Below are positions 1 through 7,801 of a stretch of DNA of 64,000 nt, one piece after another. The first letter of the stretch is position 1. The number at the start of each line of letters is the position of its first letter. The notes under the pieces were generated by a model. The model did not search any database. It was not told the origin of the DNA and was given only the letters and a program-made list of their open reading frames with translations. The stretch is taken from NCBI RefSeq assembly GCF_003234265.2, contig NZ_CP126256.1, forward strand, positions 2,666,001 to 2,730,000. Direction: 5' to 3'. Position numbers and translations under genes: made by a program. This DNA is from Curtobacterium sp. MCSS17_015. Lineage in GTDB: Bacteria > Actinomycetota > Actinomycetes > Actinomycetales > Microbacteriaceae.

Positions 1-791
1 TCACCGGGCTCGTCGACACCTGGGACGCGATCAACGAGGTCGTGATCATGCCGCACTTCGCGAACGGGGACAACGCGATCACGCCCCTCGCCCTGGCCCG
101 CGGGCGCCTCGCGATGATCCGGACGGCCGTCGAGGAGGCCCGTGCCACGAACCCGGCCGTCACCCTGCTCCTCAACGACTTCGACCTGTCGGACGCGTAC
201 GAGTGCCTGATCGAGGGGGTCCTGGAGGCCGGCATCGGCATCGACGCCATCGGCCTGCAGACCCACATGCACCAGGGCTACTGGGGCGAGGACACCATGC
301 TCGCGATGGTCGACCGCTTCGCCCGGTACGGGGTGCCGCTGCACCTGACCGAGACCTCGCTGGTGTCGGGCGACCTCATGCCCGCGCACATCGTCGACCT
401 CAACGACCACCAGGTGGACTCGTGGCCGTCGACGCCGGAGGGCGAGGCACGCCAGGCGGACGAACTCGAGCGGCACTACCGGAGCCTGGTCGGGCACCCC
501 GCCGTCGAGGCGATCACCTACTGGGGCATCACCGACGAGGGCGCCTGGCTGAACGCACCGATCGGGCTCGTCCGGGCCGACGGTACGCCGAAGCCGTCCT
601 ACGACGCCCTCCGTCGGCTGGTGAAGGACGAGTGGTGGACCGGCCCGACGACGCTCGTCACGGACGAGGCCGGGCGGGCCTCGTTCCGCGGGTTCCGGGG
701 CGAGTACGCGGTCCGTGTCGGCGACGCGGAGACCGCGCTGACGATCGACCGCGAGGGGCCGTCCGAGGTGCGGGTCACCCGGGCGGAGTGA
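1..791 (+). CDS. GH10 endo-1,4-beta-xylanase, C-terminal part (5' end outside window)
   Basis: Partial gene entering from the left edge; the reading frame is open from base 3. The product is the C-terminal two thirds of a glycoside hydrolase family 10 catalytic barrel, which cleaves internal beta-1,4 bonds of xylan with retention. The WDAINEV segment at the very start carries the acid/base Glu, QTHMH lies on the next strands, and LTETSL carries the nucleophile Glu. An Ig-like tail of about 50 residues (WWTGPTTLVTDEAG onward) follows the barrel. Signal peptide and N-terminus cannot be seen. A LacI regulator follows, separated by a strong terminator. Family assignment is firm; the natural substrate is inferred from the family. 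Confidence 0.9.
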   Translation, partial: TGLVDTWDAINEVVIMPHFANGDNAITPLALARGRLAMIRTAVEEARATNPAVTLLLNDFDLSDAYECLIEGVLEAGIGIDAIGLQTHMHQGYWGEDTMLAMVDRFARYGVPLHLTETSLVSGDLMPAHIVDLNDHQVDSWPSTPEGEARQADELERHYRSLVGHPAVEAITYWGITDEGAWLNAPIGLVRADGTPKPSYDALRRLVKDEWWTGPTTLVTDEAGRASFRGFRGEYAVRVGDAETALTIDREGPSEVRVTRAE

Positions 792-794
792 CCG

Positions 795-839
795 CCGGAC
801 CCCGGGCGCGTGTCGGATCAGGACGCGCCCGGAGTCCGG
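795..839 (+). terminator. Rho-independent type hairpin after the xylanase
   Basis: A 17-bp arm at 795-811 pairs with 823-839 with one mismatch around an 11-nt loop, three bases after the xylanase stop. There is no U-tract, as is usual at this GC content. It would separate the xylanase from the following LacI gene. Confidence 0.7.
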
Positions 840-896
840 TGCCGGGTCGCTCCCCGACCTGGCGCCGACGGTGAGCGGGACACACCACCGGCGCGC

Positions 897-902
897 TACG
901 GT
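897..902 (+). promoter_or_regulatory. -10 hexamer of leaderless LacI gene
   Basis: TACGGT ends six bases before the ATG at 909, the same spacing seen at many other starts in this window. The transcript would begin at or next to the start codon. No Shine-Dalgarno sequence is present. Confidence 0.5.
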
Positions 903-908
903 GCTTCC

Positions 909-1916
909 ATGCGTGCGACCGTGCGGGACGTGGCCGCCCTCGCCGGGGTCTCGCCGAAGACCGTCTCCAACGTCGTCAACGGCGGTGTCGTCGTGCGCCC
1001 CGAGACCCGCGCACGGGTCGAGGCCGCGGTGGCCGAGCTGGCCTACGTGCCGAACCTGTCCGCGCGCGGCCTGCGGAACGGCCGGACCGGCGCCATCGCC
1101 CTGACGCTGCCGGAACTCGCGAGCGCGTACTCGGCAGACCTCGCCCGCTGGTTCGTCGAACTCGCGCACGACCGCGGGCTCGTCGTGCAGCTCGAGCAGA
1201 CCGCCGAGGACCCGGAGCGTGAACGCGAGCTGGTGTCGCGGGCCCGCGCGCACCTGGTGGACGGGCTCGTGCTCAACCCGGTGTCGCTCAGCGCGAGCAC
1301 CCTCGCGACCACCGAGGGCCTGCCGCCGACGGTCGTCATCGGCGAGGTCGAGCCGGAGCACGTCGACCAGGTGCACGTCGACAGCCGGGCCGCGGCGCGG
1401 GAGGTCACGGCGATGCTCCTCGACCGCGGGCACCGCCGCATCGCGATCGTCGGAGCCGAGCGTGGCGACGTCGTCACCGCCACCGCACAGCTGCGCCAGC
1501 TCGGGCACGAGGAGGCACTCGCCACGCAGGGACTGACCGTCGACCCCGCGCTCCGGGTGCCGCTCCCCGAGTGGACGACCGCCGCGGCCGCGCACGCCTT
1601 CGCCGGATGGCTGGACCGGAACCCGCTGCCGGACGCGGTGTTCGCGTTCACGGACTCGATCGCGTTCGGCGTGCTGCACGTCCTCGCGGCCCGGGGCGTC
1701 CGGGTGCCGGACGCCGTGAGCGTCGTCGGGTTCGACGACGTCGACCAGGCGGCGTTCGCGATCCCCGCGCTGACGACGGTGTCGTTCGACCGGCGGGCCT
1801 TCGCGGTGTCCGCGCTCGACCTGTTGGAGCGTCGGATCGCCCACCGGCTGGCACCGGTGCGGACCGTCGTCGTGCCACACCGGATCGTCGAGCGCGCGAG
1901 CGTCGCGGCACGCTAG
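909..1916 (+). CDS. LacI family transcriptional regulator
   Basis: 335-aa LacI/GalR regulator. The N-terminal helix-turn-helix reads TVRDVAALAGVSPKTVSNVV (about residues 3-22), followed by the hinge region PNLSARGL and a periplasmic-binding-protein-like sugar-sensing domain (GHRRIAIVG near 180, VVGFDDVDQAAF near 280). Start chosen at 909 because the HTH begins there and a -10 hexamer lies 6 nt upstream; an in-frame ATG at 810 would put 33 low-complexity residues in front. It follows the GH10 gene on the same strand and probably controls xylan or xylo-oligosaccharide use. No clear operator is visible inside the window. Confidence 0.9.
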   Translation: MRATVRDVAALAGVSPKTVSNVVNGGVVVRPETRARVEAAVAELAYVPNLSARGLRNGRTGAIALTLPELASAYSADLARWFVELAHDRGLVVQLEQTAEDPERERELVSRARAHLVDGLVLNPVSLSASTLATTEGLPPTVVIGEVEPEHVDQVHVDSRAAAREVTAMLLDRGHRRIAIVGAERGDVVTATAQLRQLGHEEALATQGLTVDPALRVPLPEWTTAAAAHAFAGWLDRNPLPDAVFAFTDSIAFGVLHVLAARGVRVPDAVSVVGFDDVDQAAFAIPALTTVSFDRRAFAVSALDLLERRIAHRLAPVRTVVVPHRIVERASVAAR

Positions 1917-1975
1917 TCGACGGCGTCGCCCCCTCGGCACCCCGGTCTGACGACCGCCCGGCCGCACCGGATCGC

Positions 1976-2710
1976 TCAGTCGCCGTCCGCCGCCTGCAGC
2001 ACCGCGACGGCCGTCCGCCGGTCGGCGAGGATCCGGAAGTGCCCACCGACGTCGAGACGGACGTTCTTCGCCCCGGCGAGCTCGCACCCACCAGGGATGA
2101 GCGTGTCGTAGACGCCGTACACCGACGTGATCCGGGCATTCGCGTCGAGCTCCCGCGCCAGCCCCGCGAGCACCGGGTCCGCCGCCCGGAACACCCGCAG
2201 GTGGCGCACGGGCGCGAGCACCGCGTACTTCGACCCGGCGAACGGCGTCGACACCGAGACCATCCGGTCGATCCGGCCGTGTGGGTCGAGCCGCGTCATG
2301 GCGTACTTCCCGATGAGCCCACCCTTGCTGTGCGCGAGGACCAGGACGTGCTGGAGGTCGTGCTCGTCGAGGTACGCCATCACCGATTCGGCCGACACCG
2401 GGACGGGCCTGACGTTGTGGCGCAGGTCGGTCAGCACGTGCACGGGGTGGCCCCGGTCGTGCAGGACGTTCATCAGGGGCCGCATGAAGTGCCAGGTCTC
2501 GTAGACGCCCGGGATGACGACGACGGCCTGGCGGTCGCCCGTCAGGTAGTCGTCGGCGGTGGTCGGGCCGAGACTGCGGACCTGCCACACCGCCGCGTAG
2601 AGCCAATCCAGCAGCGTCCACCGTGCGCGGCGCACGAGGCCGACCCGGACGGGAGGCCCTGCCACCGTCCCGCCCGTCGGTCCACCCTGCTGTGGGGTCG
2701 GGTCCGTCAC
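1976..2710 (-). CDS. Lipase-like alpha/beta hydrolase
   Basis: 244-aa alpha/beta hydrolase. VVVIPGVYETW (about 63-73) is the oxyanion region and AHSKGG (about 125-130) is the nucleophile elbow with the catalytic Ser, as in triacylglycerol lipase/PGAP1-like proteins. A His near the end (GGHFRI) completes the likely triad. There is no signal peptide, so it should be cytosolic. It starts with GTG in a four-base overlap with the stop of the upstream hydrolase gene, so the two are translationally coupled. Substrate unknown; an ester or lipid is likely from the fold. Confidence 0.75.
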   Translation of the reverse strand: MTDPTPQQGGPTGGTVAGPPVRVGLVRRARWTLLDWLYAAVWQVRSLGPTTADDYLTGDRQAVVVIPGVYETWHFMRPLMNVLHDRGHPVHVLTDLRHNVRPVPVSAESVMAYLDEHDLQHVLVLAHSKGGLIGKYAMTRLDPHGRIDRMVSVSTPFAGSKYAVLAPVRHLRVFRAADPVLAGLARELDANARITSVYGVYDTLIPGGCELAGAKNVRLDVGGHFRILADRRTAVAVLQAADGD

Positions 2711-3495
2711 AGCGGGACTCCGTCACGCGCCGCCTCGAGCGTCTGTACCCGACGGAACTCGTCCACCAGGCGGGCGACGGCGACGGGCTGGCGTTCCTGC
2801 ACGTGGTGCGGCCCGGGCAACTCGACGAGCGCACCGCGCACGGCGGAGTCGGCGAGCCGTACGGCCCAGTCGTGCTTCGCGACGGCGTCGTGCGCACCGC
2901 GGATGACGAGCACCGGGACGGTCAGGGCGCGCACGCCGTCGATCATCCGGAAGTCGCGCATCGGGCGCAGCTCGCGCAGGTACTGGGGCATGCTCCGCAC
3001 GTAGTCGGAGAAGACGATCGCGTTCATCCGCACGCCTTCGAGCAGGACGTCCACGCCGAGCGCGGCGGCGAGCCGGACCAGGGACCGGCGTCTGTCGTCG
3101 ACGACCGGACCGACGAGGACCACGGAGCTGACGACGTCGGGGTGACGGAGGGCAGCCTCGACGGCGATCTGGGTCCCCATCGACTGTCCCAGCAGGACGA
3201 CATCGCGGGCACCACGGGCGGTGACTGCGCGGATGACGAGGTCCGCGTACTCGTGCTCCTCGAACCGCCGCCCGGCGTACGGCAACCCCCCGAAACCGGG
3301 CAGGTCCACCGACACCGTCCGGTGCGTCCGGGACAGCGCTGCCTGTACCCGGTGGAACGACCGGTGCGACATGCCGATCCCGTGCACGAGCACGACCGTG
3401 GGAGCGAACGCGTCGCGGACCCGGCCCGCCGGCGCCGTCGTCCGCAGCCGGACGGGGTGACCGTCGACCCGGACGGTCTCCACCAATGCGCGCAT
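2707..3495 (-). CDS. Alpha/beta fold hydrolase
   Basis: 262-aa alpha/beta hydrolase. VLVHGIGMSHRSF (about 34-46) holds the oxyanion HG motif, GQSMG (about 103-107) the nucleophile Ser, RGAHD (about 208-212) the acid and GPHH (about 238) the catalytic His. It is first in a two-gene unit with the coupled lipase-like hydrolase downstream. A TAGGCT -10 hexamer lies 6 nt before the ATG, so the mRNA is probably leaderless. Esterase, lactonase or C-C hydrolase activity are all possible; the substrate cannot be told from sequence. Confidence 0.8.
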   Translation of the reverse strand: MRALVETVRVDGHPVRLRTTAPAGRVRDAFAPTVVLVHGIGMSHRSFHRVQAALSRTHRTVSVDLPGFGGLPYAGRRFEEHEYADLVIRAVTARGARDVVLLGQSMGTQIAVEAALRHPDVVSSVVLVGPVVDDRRRSLVRLAAALGVDVLLEGVRMNAIVFSDYVRSMPQYLRELRPMRDFRMIDGVRALTVPVLVIRGAHDAVAKHDWAVRLADSAVRGALVELPGPHHVQERQPVAVARLVDEFRRVQTLEAARDGVPL

Positions 3496-3599
3496 CCCCT
3501 GAGCCTATGCCGACCGGCCCGCTGCGCCTGTGAACGATCCGCAGCCGGAGGTCAGCGCCGTCTTCGACTCCTGCAAGGTCCGCACGGTGCACTGCTGCC

Positions 3600-4079
3600 A
3601 TGAGCGACACAACCCCCACCGAACGCCGTCCCGACGCCCGCACCGACGACTGGGCGGCAGCCCCCGCGCCCACCCCGACGGCCACCGTGCCTCCGCCTCC
3701 ACACGGCCACGGGTCCGGGCAGCAGGCGCCCGGCTCGGCGGCCCCGGCCGGCCCCACGGGCTGGTACGGCGCCCCCACGCCGACGCCGAGCGGGACGGGC
3801 GGCCCCCGCCCACCGTGGTCCTGGCCGATCGTGGCGGTGGCGGTCGGCCTCGCAGCGCTCCTCGTCGGCGGTGGCGTCGGCTTCGCGGTCGGGCACGCCG
3901 TCGCCCAGGTGCAGGCCACGTCCTCGTTCACCGGCCCGCGCCCCGGCGGACAGGACGGCCCCGGCAGCAGCAGCGGCAGCGGCAGCGGCAGCGACAGCGA
4001 CAGCGACAGCACAGACGGCAGCAGCAGCACGCAGGAGCTCCCCGGCGGTGCCACGGTCCTCCCCCAGCAGAGCAGCTAG
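3600..4079 (+). CDS. Small single-pass membrane protein with Ser/Gly/Asp repeat tail
   Basis: 159 aa of unknown function. Residues 1-72 are rich in Pro, Ala and Thr with no fold expected. One transmembrane segment follows (about 73-98, PWSWPIVAVAVGLAALLVGG onward), then a short outer part and a low-complexity tail of Ser-Gly and Ser-Asp pairs (about 123-145). The layout resembles actinobacterial DUF4190/DUF4333-type membrane proteins with a disordered cytosolic head and exported tail, but no domain is recognisable. It stands alone between a divergent hydrolase pair and a reductase gene. Confidence 0.6.
   Translation: MSDTTPTERRPDARTDDWAAAPAPTPTATVPPPPHGHGSGQQAPGSAAPAGPTGWYGAPTPTPSGTGGPRPPWSWPIVAVAVGLAALLVGGGVGFAVGHAVAQVQATSSFTGPRPGGQDGPGSSSGSGSGSDSDSDSTDGSSSTQELPGGATVLPQQSS
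3963..4027 (+). repeat. GGCAGC/GACAGC hexanucleotide repeat inside a gene
   Basis: About ten near-perfect six-base units (GGCAGC, changing to GACAGC) encode Ser-Gly then Ser-Asp dipeptides in the membrane protein at 3600-4079. The unit length keeps the frame, so slippage would change tail length without breaking the gene. Confidence 0.6.
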
Positions 4080-4123
4080 ACCGCCCCTGGTGCCAGCTGC
4101 CCGGCGGCACTAGTCTCCCGCTC

Positions 4124-4672
4124 ATGCGGAAGGTCACGGCAGGACTGTTCACCTCGATCGACGGCGTCGTGCAGGACCCGTACGAGTTCCAGTACGACAG
4201 CTTCGACGACGAGCTCGGTGCCGCGATGACCGCGTGGATGGACGCCACCGACACCGTCCTGCTCGGGCGGAACAGCTACCTGGAGTGGTCCGAGTGGTGG
4301 CCCGCACACGCCGACGACCCCTTCGGCCAGTGGATCAACCCGATCGAGAAGCACGTCGCCTCCACGACGCTCGGCGACGACCTGGCCTGGGAGAACAGCA
4401 CCCGCATCACCGGCGACGTCCCGACGTCCGTGCGCGAGCTGCAGTCTCGCGACGGGCGGGACATCGCGGTGTGCGGCAGCGTCACCCTCGTCCGGAGCCT
4501 GCTCTTCGCCGGGGTCCTCGACGAACTGCAGCTGATGGTGCACCCGGCCATCGCCGGTCGGGGCCGGAAGCTCTTCGAACCCACCGACCCGCCGACGCGT
4601 CTCCGGCTCGTCGCGAACACCGTGACGAGCAAGGGCAACGTGTTGAGCACCTACGGGCGGTACGACGCCTGA
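4124..4672 (+). CDS. Dihydrofolate reductase family protein (RibD C-terminal type)
   Basis: 182-aa protein of the RibD_C/DHFR-like fold that binds NADPH. MRKVTAGLFTSIDGVVQDP is the typical N-terminal strand and loop, LLGRNSYLEW the following helix, and VCGSVTLVRSLL plus HPAIAGRGRKLF the conserved nucleotide-binding and C-terminal parts. Family members in actinobacteria are mostly uncharacterised and are not true folate enzymes. The ATG at 4124 follows a TAGTCT hexamer by 7 nt (leaderless); a longer frame upstream overlaps the previous gene and is not coding. Confidence 0.8.
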   Translation: MRKVTAGLFTSIDGVVQDPYEFQYDSFDDELGAAMTAWMDATDTVLLGRNSYLEWSEWWPAHADDPFGQWINPIEKHVASTTLGDDLAWENSTRITGDVPTSVRELQSRDGRDIAVCGSVTLVRSLLFAGVLDELQLMVHPAIAGRGRKLFEPTDPPTRLRLVANTVTSKGNVLSTYGRYDA

Positions 4673-4780
4673 CGGCTGGGAGCCGCGCCTCCCGGCTGAC
4701 GTCCGGAGCGTGGACAGCTGGTCTGCGGGATCGGCGTACCCTTCTGGGTGGCCCAGACCGCACGACCCCCGGAGCTCACC

Positions 4781-6079
4781 ATGCCGCAGGACACCCGCCC
4801 GCACGTCGTCATCGTCGGTGGTGGATTCGCCGGGATCGCCGCCATGCGCGAGCTCAAGGACGCACCCGTCCGGGTGACCCTGGTCGACCGCCACGTCTAC
4901 AACATGTTCCAGCCCCTCATGTACCAGGTGGCGACCGGCGGCCTGAACGCCGGCGACGTGACGTACTTCCTCCGGAGCCTCCGCGCACGCCAGGCCAACG
5001 CCGACTTCCGGCACGGGCTGCTCACCGGCATCCGGCACGACGAACGCATCGCCGAGATGTCCGACGGCGAGCACCTGCACTACGACTACCTGATCCTCGC
5101 CAACGGCGTGAACACGAGCTACTTCGGCACGCCCGGCGCCTACGAGTACGCCTACTCGATGTACTCCCGGTCACAGGCCCTGCGCATCCGCGACGAGCTG
5201 TTCACCCGGCTCGAGCAGGCCGCGGCGAAGCAGGGCCCCGACGAGATCCGGGTGGTCATCGTCGGCGGCGGCGCGACCGGCGTGGAGATGGCCGGTGCGC
5301 TCGCCGAACTGCGCGACCAGGCGCTCGTCGGCGCCTACCCCGAGATCGAACGGGGCAACATCTCCATCACCCTCGTGCACCGGAGTGGTGAGCTCCTCAA
5401 GCCGTTCGCCCCGCGCCTGCGCCGGTACGCGGCGAAGGTCCTCCGCAAGCGCGGTGTCGTGCTGCGCCTGAACGCCGGTGTGGAAGAGGTGCTGCCCGAC
5501 GGCGTCCGCCTGGCCAGCGGCGAGGTCATCCCCGCCTCGCAGGTGATCTGGGCCACCGGCGTCGCCGCCCACAAGGAGGTCGGCAACTGGGGCCTCCCGC
5601 AGACCCACGGCGGCCGCATCCAGGTGAACGACGACCTCAGCGTGAAGGGCGTCGACCGGGTCTTCTCGGCCGGTGACATCGCCGCCCAGGACGACGCGCT
5701 CGCGCAGCTCGCCCAGCCGGCGCTGCAGGGCGGCAAGCACGTCGCCGAGCAGATCAAGCGGCTCGTCGCCGGCAAGTCGACCGAGCGCTTCAAGTACTTC
5801 GACAAGGGCACGATGGCGACGATCGGCACGAACGCCGCCGTCGCCCAGTTGCGCGGCGGCATCACGATGGTCGGTCCGGTCGCGTGGGCCGCGTGGGTGT
5901 TCGTGCACATCACGAGCCTGCTCGGCAACGGCAACCGGATGTCGACGCTGACGCACTTCTTCGTCCGCTACGTCTGGTTCATGCGCAAGCGGTCGATCCC
6001 GATCGTCGGCGACGTCCGCCCGGTGCGCCCGAACGGCGACCGCGAGCCGGAGCCGTGGCAGCTGCAGAAGGCGGAGTAG
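4781..6079 (+). CDS. ndh: Type II NADH dehydrogenase (NDH-2)
   Basis: 432-aa FAD enzyme that passes electrons from NADH to quinone at the inner face of the membrane without pumping protons. Two Rossmann motifs are clear: FAD site VVIVGGGFAGIAA near the N-terminus and NAD site VVIVGGGATGVEMAG near residue 165. WATGVAAH and VFSAGDIA are the conserved late FAD-binding segments, and the C-terminal part from MVGPVAWAAWVFVHI is the hydrophobic membrane-anchoring region. Start at ATG 4781 chosen because GGAG sits about 8 nt upstream; GTG at 4748 would add 11 residues. A terminator closes the unit. Confidence 0.88.
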   Translation: MPQDTRPHVVIVGGGFAGIAAMRELKDAPVRVTLVDRHVYNMFQPLMYQVATGGLNAGDVTYFLRSLRARQANADFRHGLLTGIRHDERIAEMSDGEHLHYDYLILANGVNTSYFGTPGAYEYAYSMYSRSQALRIRDELFTRLEQAAAKQGPDEIRVVIVGGGATGVEMAGALAELRDQALVGAYPEIERGNISITLVHRSGELLKPFAPRLRRYAAKVLRKRGVVLRLNAGVEEVLPDGVRLASGEVIPASQVIWATGVAAHKEVGNWGLPQTHGGRIQVNDDLSVKGVDRVFSAGDIAAQDDALAQLAQPALQGGKHVAEQIKRLVAGKSTERFKYFDKGTMATIGTNAAVAQLRGGITMVGPVAWAAWVFVHITSLLGNGNRMSTLTHFFVRYVWFMRKRSIPIVGDVRPVRPNGDREPEPWQLQKAE

Positions 6080-6101
6080 CGCCCGGCGCGACCACGGACC
6101 G

Positions 6102-6141
6102 GACGGGAGGTCCGTCACCAGCGGGTGACGGGCCTCCCGTC
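6102..6141. terminator. Hairpin of the GGGAGG...CCTCCC terminator family
   Basis: Long inverted repeat with arms GACGGGAGGTCCGTCACC (one mismatch) and GGTGACGGGCCTCCCGTC and a very short loop. It lies between the convergent NDH-2 and SDR genes and can serve both. Closely similar hairpins recur at four other gene ends in the window. Confidence 0.85.
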
Positions 6142-6180
6142 CGCCGTCCGGCACGTCCGTGAGGTCAGGGAACCTCTCGC

Positions 6181-7083
6181 TCAGCCCCGTGCGGCCGTGT
6201 AAGCGCCGGCCGCGATGTCCTCGAGCAGGGTCGGACCGGTCGGCTCCCAACCGAGGAGCTCCCGAGTGGCCGTCGATGTCGCGGCCATCTCCATGGCGTA
6301 GAACCGTCCGACGAACCCGAAGTGGTCGACCGCGTCGGCCGGGTCGATCGTCATCACCGGCACGCCCAGGGCCTCGCCGATCGCTCGCGCGATGTCCCGG
6401 GTCGGCACGGCGTCCTCTGCGGTGACGTGCATCCGCGTGCCCGCGGGTGCGCCCTCGAGCCCGAGTCGGACCAAGCGCGCGGCGTCCGTGCGGTGGACCG
6501 CAGCCCAACCGTTCGCCCCCTCGCCGATGACCGCGGCGGCCCCGTGGCGGCGGGCGGCCTCGGTGATGAGCGAAACGAAGCCAGCGTCACCGGAGCCGTG
6601 CACGGTCGGGGCGAAGCGGGCGATCACGGTCCGGACGCCCTGGTCGACGAAGTCGAGCGCACGGTTCTCACCACCGCCGCGCATGGAGTGCGGACCGACG
6701 GCTGGGTTCGGATCCGCCTCGGTCGCGGCCCGGTCGCCCGCCAGCCGGGCCACGCCGGACGCGACCACGAAGGGTCGGTCGCTGCCCACGAGCACTTCGC
6801 CGAGGGTCTCGACGGCAGCGCGCTCGGCAGCGTCGCTGACTTCGGGGCGCGCGAAGTCGTGCTTGTTGGCGAGGTGGACGACGCCGTCGGCGGCTTCGGC
6901 TCCGCGGCGGAGTGCGTCGAGGTCGTCGAGGTCGCCGCGGAGTACCTCGGCGCCCTTCGCCCGGACGGCCGCGGCGGAGGTGTCGGACCTGACGAGCCCG
7001 GTGACGCGGTGGCCGGCAGTGAGGAGCTCGTCGAGGGTGGCGGAGCCGATCCAGCCGGAGGCTCCGGTGACGAACACGTGCAT
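6181..7083 (-). CDS. NAD(P)-binding SDR/epimerase-like oxidoreductase
   Basis: 300-aa extended short-chain dehydrogenase-like protein. HVFVTGASGWIGS is the nucleotide-binding motif at the N-terminus; GDLDDLDALRR and GVVHLAN are the following conserved strands. The Tyr-x-x-x-Lys of classical SDRs is not obvious (GVARLAGDRA in its area), so it may be an atypical member. Start at 7083 has AAGG about 9 nt upstream; the ATG at 7119 would run through an operator. It is divergent from a TetR gene with two dyads between them, so it is probably the repressed target. Confidence 0.8.
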   Translation of the reverse strand: MHVFVTGASGWIGSATLDELLTAGHRVTGLVRSDTSAAAVRAKGAEVLRGDLDDLDALRRGAEAADGVVHLANKHDFARPEVSDAAERAAVETLGEVLVGSDRPFVVASGVARLAGDRAATEADPNPAVGPHSMRGGGENRALDFVDQGVRTVIARFAPTVHGSGDAGFVSLITEAARRHGAAAVIGEGANGWAAVHRTDAARLVRLGLEGAPAGTRMHVTAEDAVPTRDIARAIGEALGVPVMTIDPADAVDHFGFVGRFYAMEMAATSTATRELLGWEPTGPTLLEDIAAGAYTAARG

Positions 7084-7101
7084 GATGATGCCCTTCTCGA
7101 T

Positions 7102-7120
7102 GATGTCAGTGGCTGACATC
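7102..7120. promoter_or_regulatory. Probable TetR operator 1
   Basis: Perfect 8-bp dyad GATGTCAG-TGG-CTGACATC in the 99-bp space between the SDR gene and the TetR gene. It lies just upstream of the SDR start, where binding would block its transcription. Confidence 0.6.
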
Positions 7121-7135
7121 GAGAACGGTACACCC

Positions 7136-7154
7136 GATGTCAGACGCTGTCATC
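7136..7154. promoter_or_regulatory. Probable TetR operator 2
   Basis: Second copy of the same dyad, GATGTCAG-ACG-CTGTCATC, centred 34 bp from operator 1 and just upstream of the TACACT -10 hexamer (7171-7176) of the TetR gene. Its right arm differs from the perfect one at two positions. Confidence 0.55.
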
Positions 7155-7182
7155 ACCCCGGTCCCATCAGTACACTCGAGGG

Positions 7183-7758
7183 ATGGCGAGATGGCAGCCG
7201 GGCACGCGGGAGCGTCTCCAGTCGACGGCGCTGGAACTGTTCCTCGACCGGGGCTTCGAGGCCACGACGGTGGCTAACATCGCCCGTGCCGCCGACGTCA
7301 CCGAGCGGACCTTCTTCCGGCACTTCGCTGACAAGCGTGAAGTCCTGTTCGCGAGCCAGGACGCCTTCCTCGGGCTGTTCATCGGACCCGTCCAGGACTC
7401 CCCGGCCGACACTCCGCCGATCGAGCTCATCGCACGGGCGCTCGACGGTGCCGGCTCGTTCTTCCCCGAGGACCGCCGCGAGTGGTCCCGCCGCCGACAG
7501 ACCGTGATCGACGCCGAACCCGCTCTCGGTGAGCGCGAACTCGCGAAGCTCTCCGGTCTCGGACTCAGGCTCGCCGAGGTCCTCCGCGGGCGGGGCGTCC
7601 CCGAGCCGGCCGCGACCCTGCTGGCGCAGTCCGGCGTGACGGTGTTCTACCTGGCCTTCGCGCAGTGGATCACCCCGGGCGAGACCCGCACCCTGCAGGA
7701 ACTCGCGACCGAGCGGCTCGACGCGCTGGCCGCGTCGATGGTCCGCCAGCACGCCTGA
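7183..7758 (+). CDS. TetR family transcriptional regulator
   Basis: 191-aa TetR repressor. The N-terminal HTH is typical: TALELFLDRGFEATTVANIA then ADVTERTFFRHFADK (residues about 15-50). The C-terminal ligand-binding half is unrelated to a named subfamily. Start ATG lies 6 nt after TACACT, so the transcript is probably leaderless. It is divergent from the SDR gene and the gap holds two near-identical dyads, which fits control of both genes. The inducer is unknown. Confidence 0.9.
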   Translation: MARWQPGTRERLQSTALELFLDRGFEATTVANIARAADVTERTFFRHFADKREVLFASQDAFLGLFIGPVQDSPADTPPIELIARALDGAGSFFPEDRREWSRRRQTVIDAEPALGERELAKLSGLGLRLAEVLRGRGVPEPAATLLAQSGVTVFYLAFAQWITPGETRTLQELATERLDALAASMVRQHA

Positions 7759-7801
7759 CAGGCCGGAGCCGGTTCATGGACGCCGGGAGCACACTGGGAC
7801 G

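Noticed and set aside
1571..3004. Long plus-strand frame across the LacI tail and the hydrolase
   Set aside because: Arg/Pro-rich product with no domain; the minus frame holds the hydrolase catalytic motifs.
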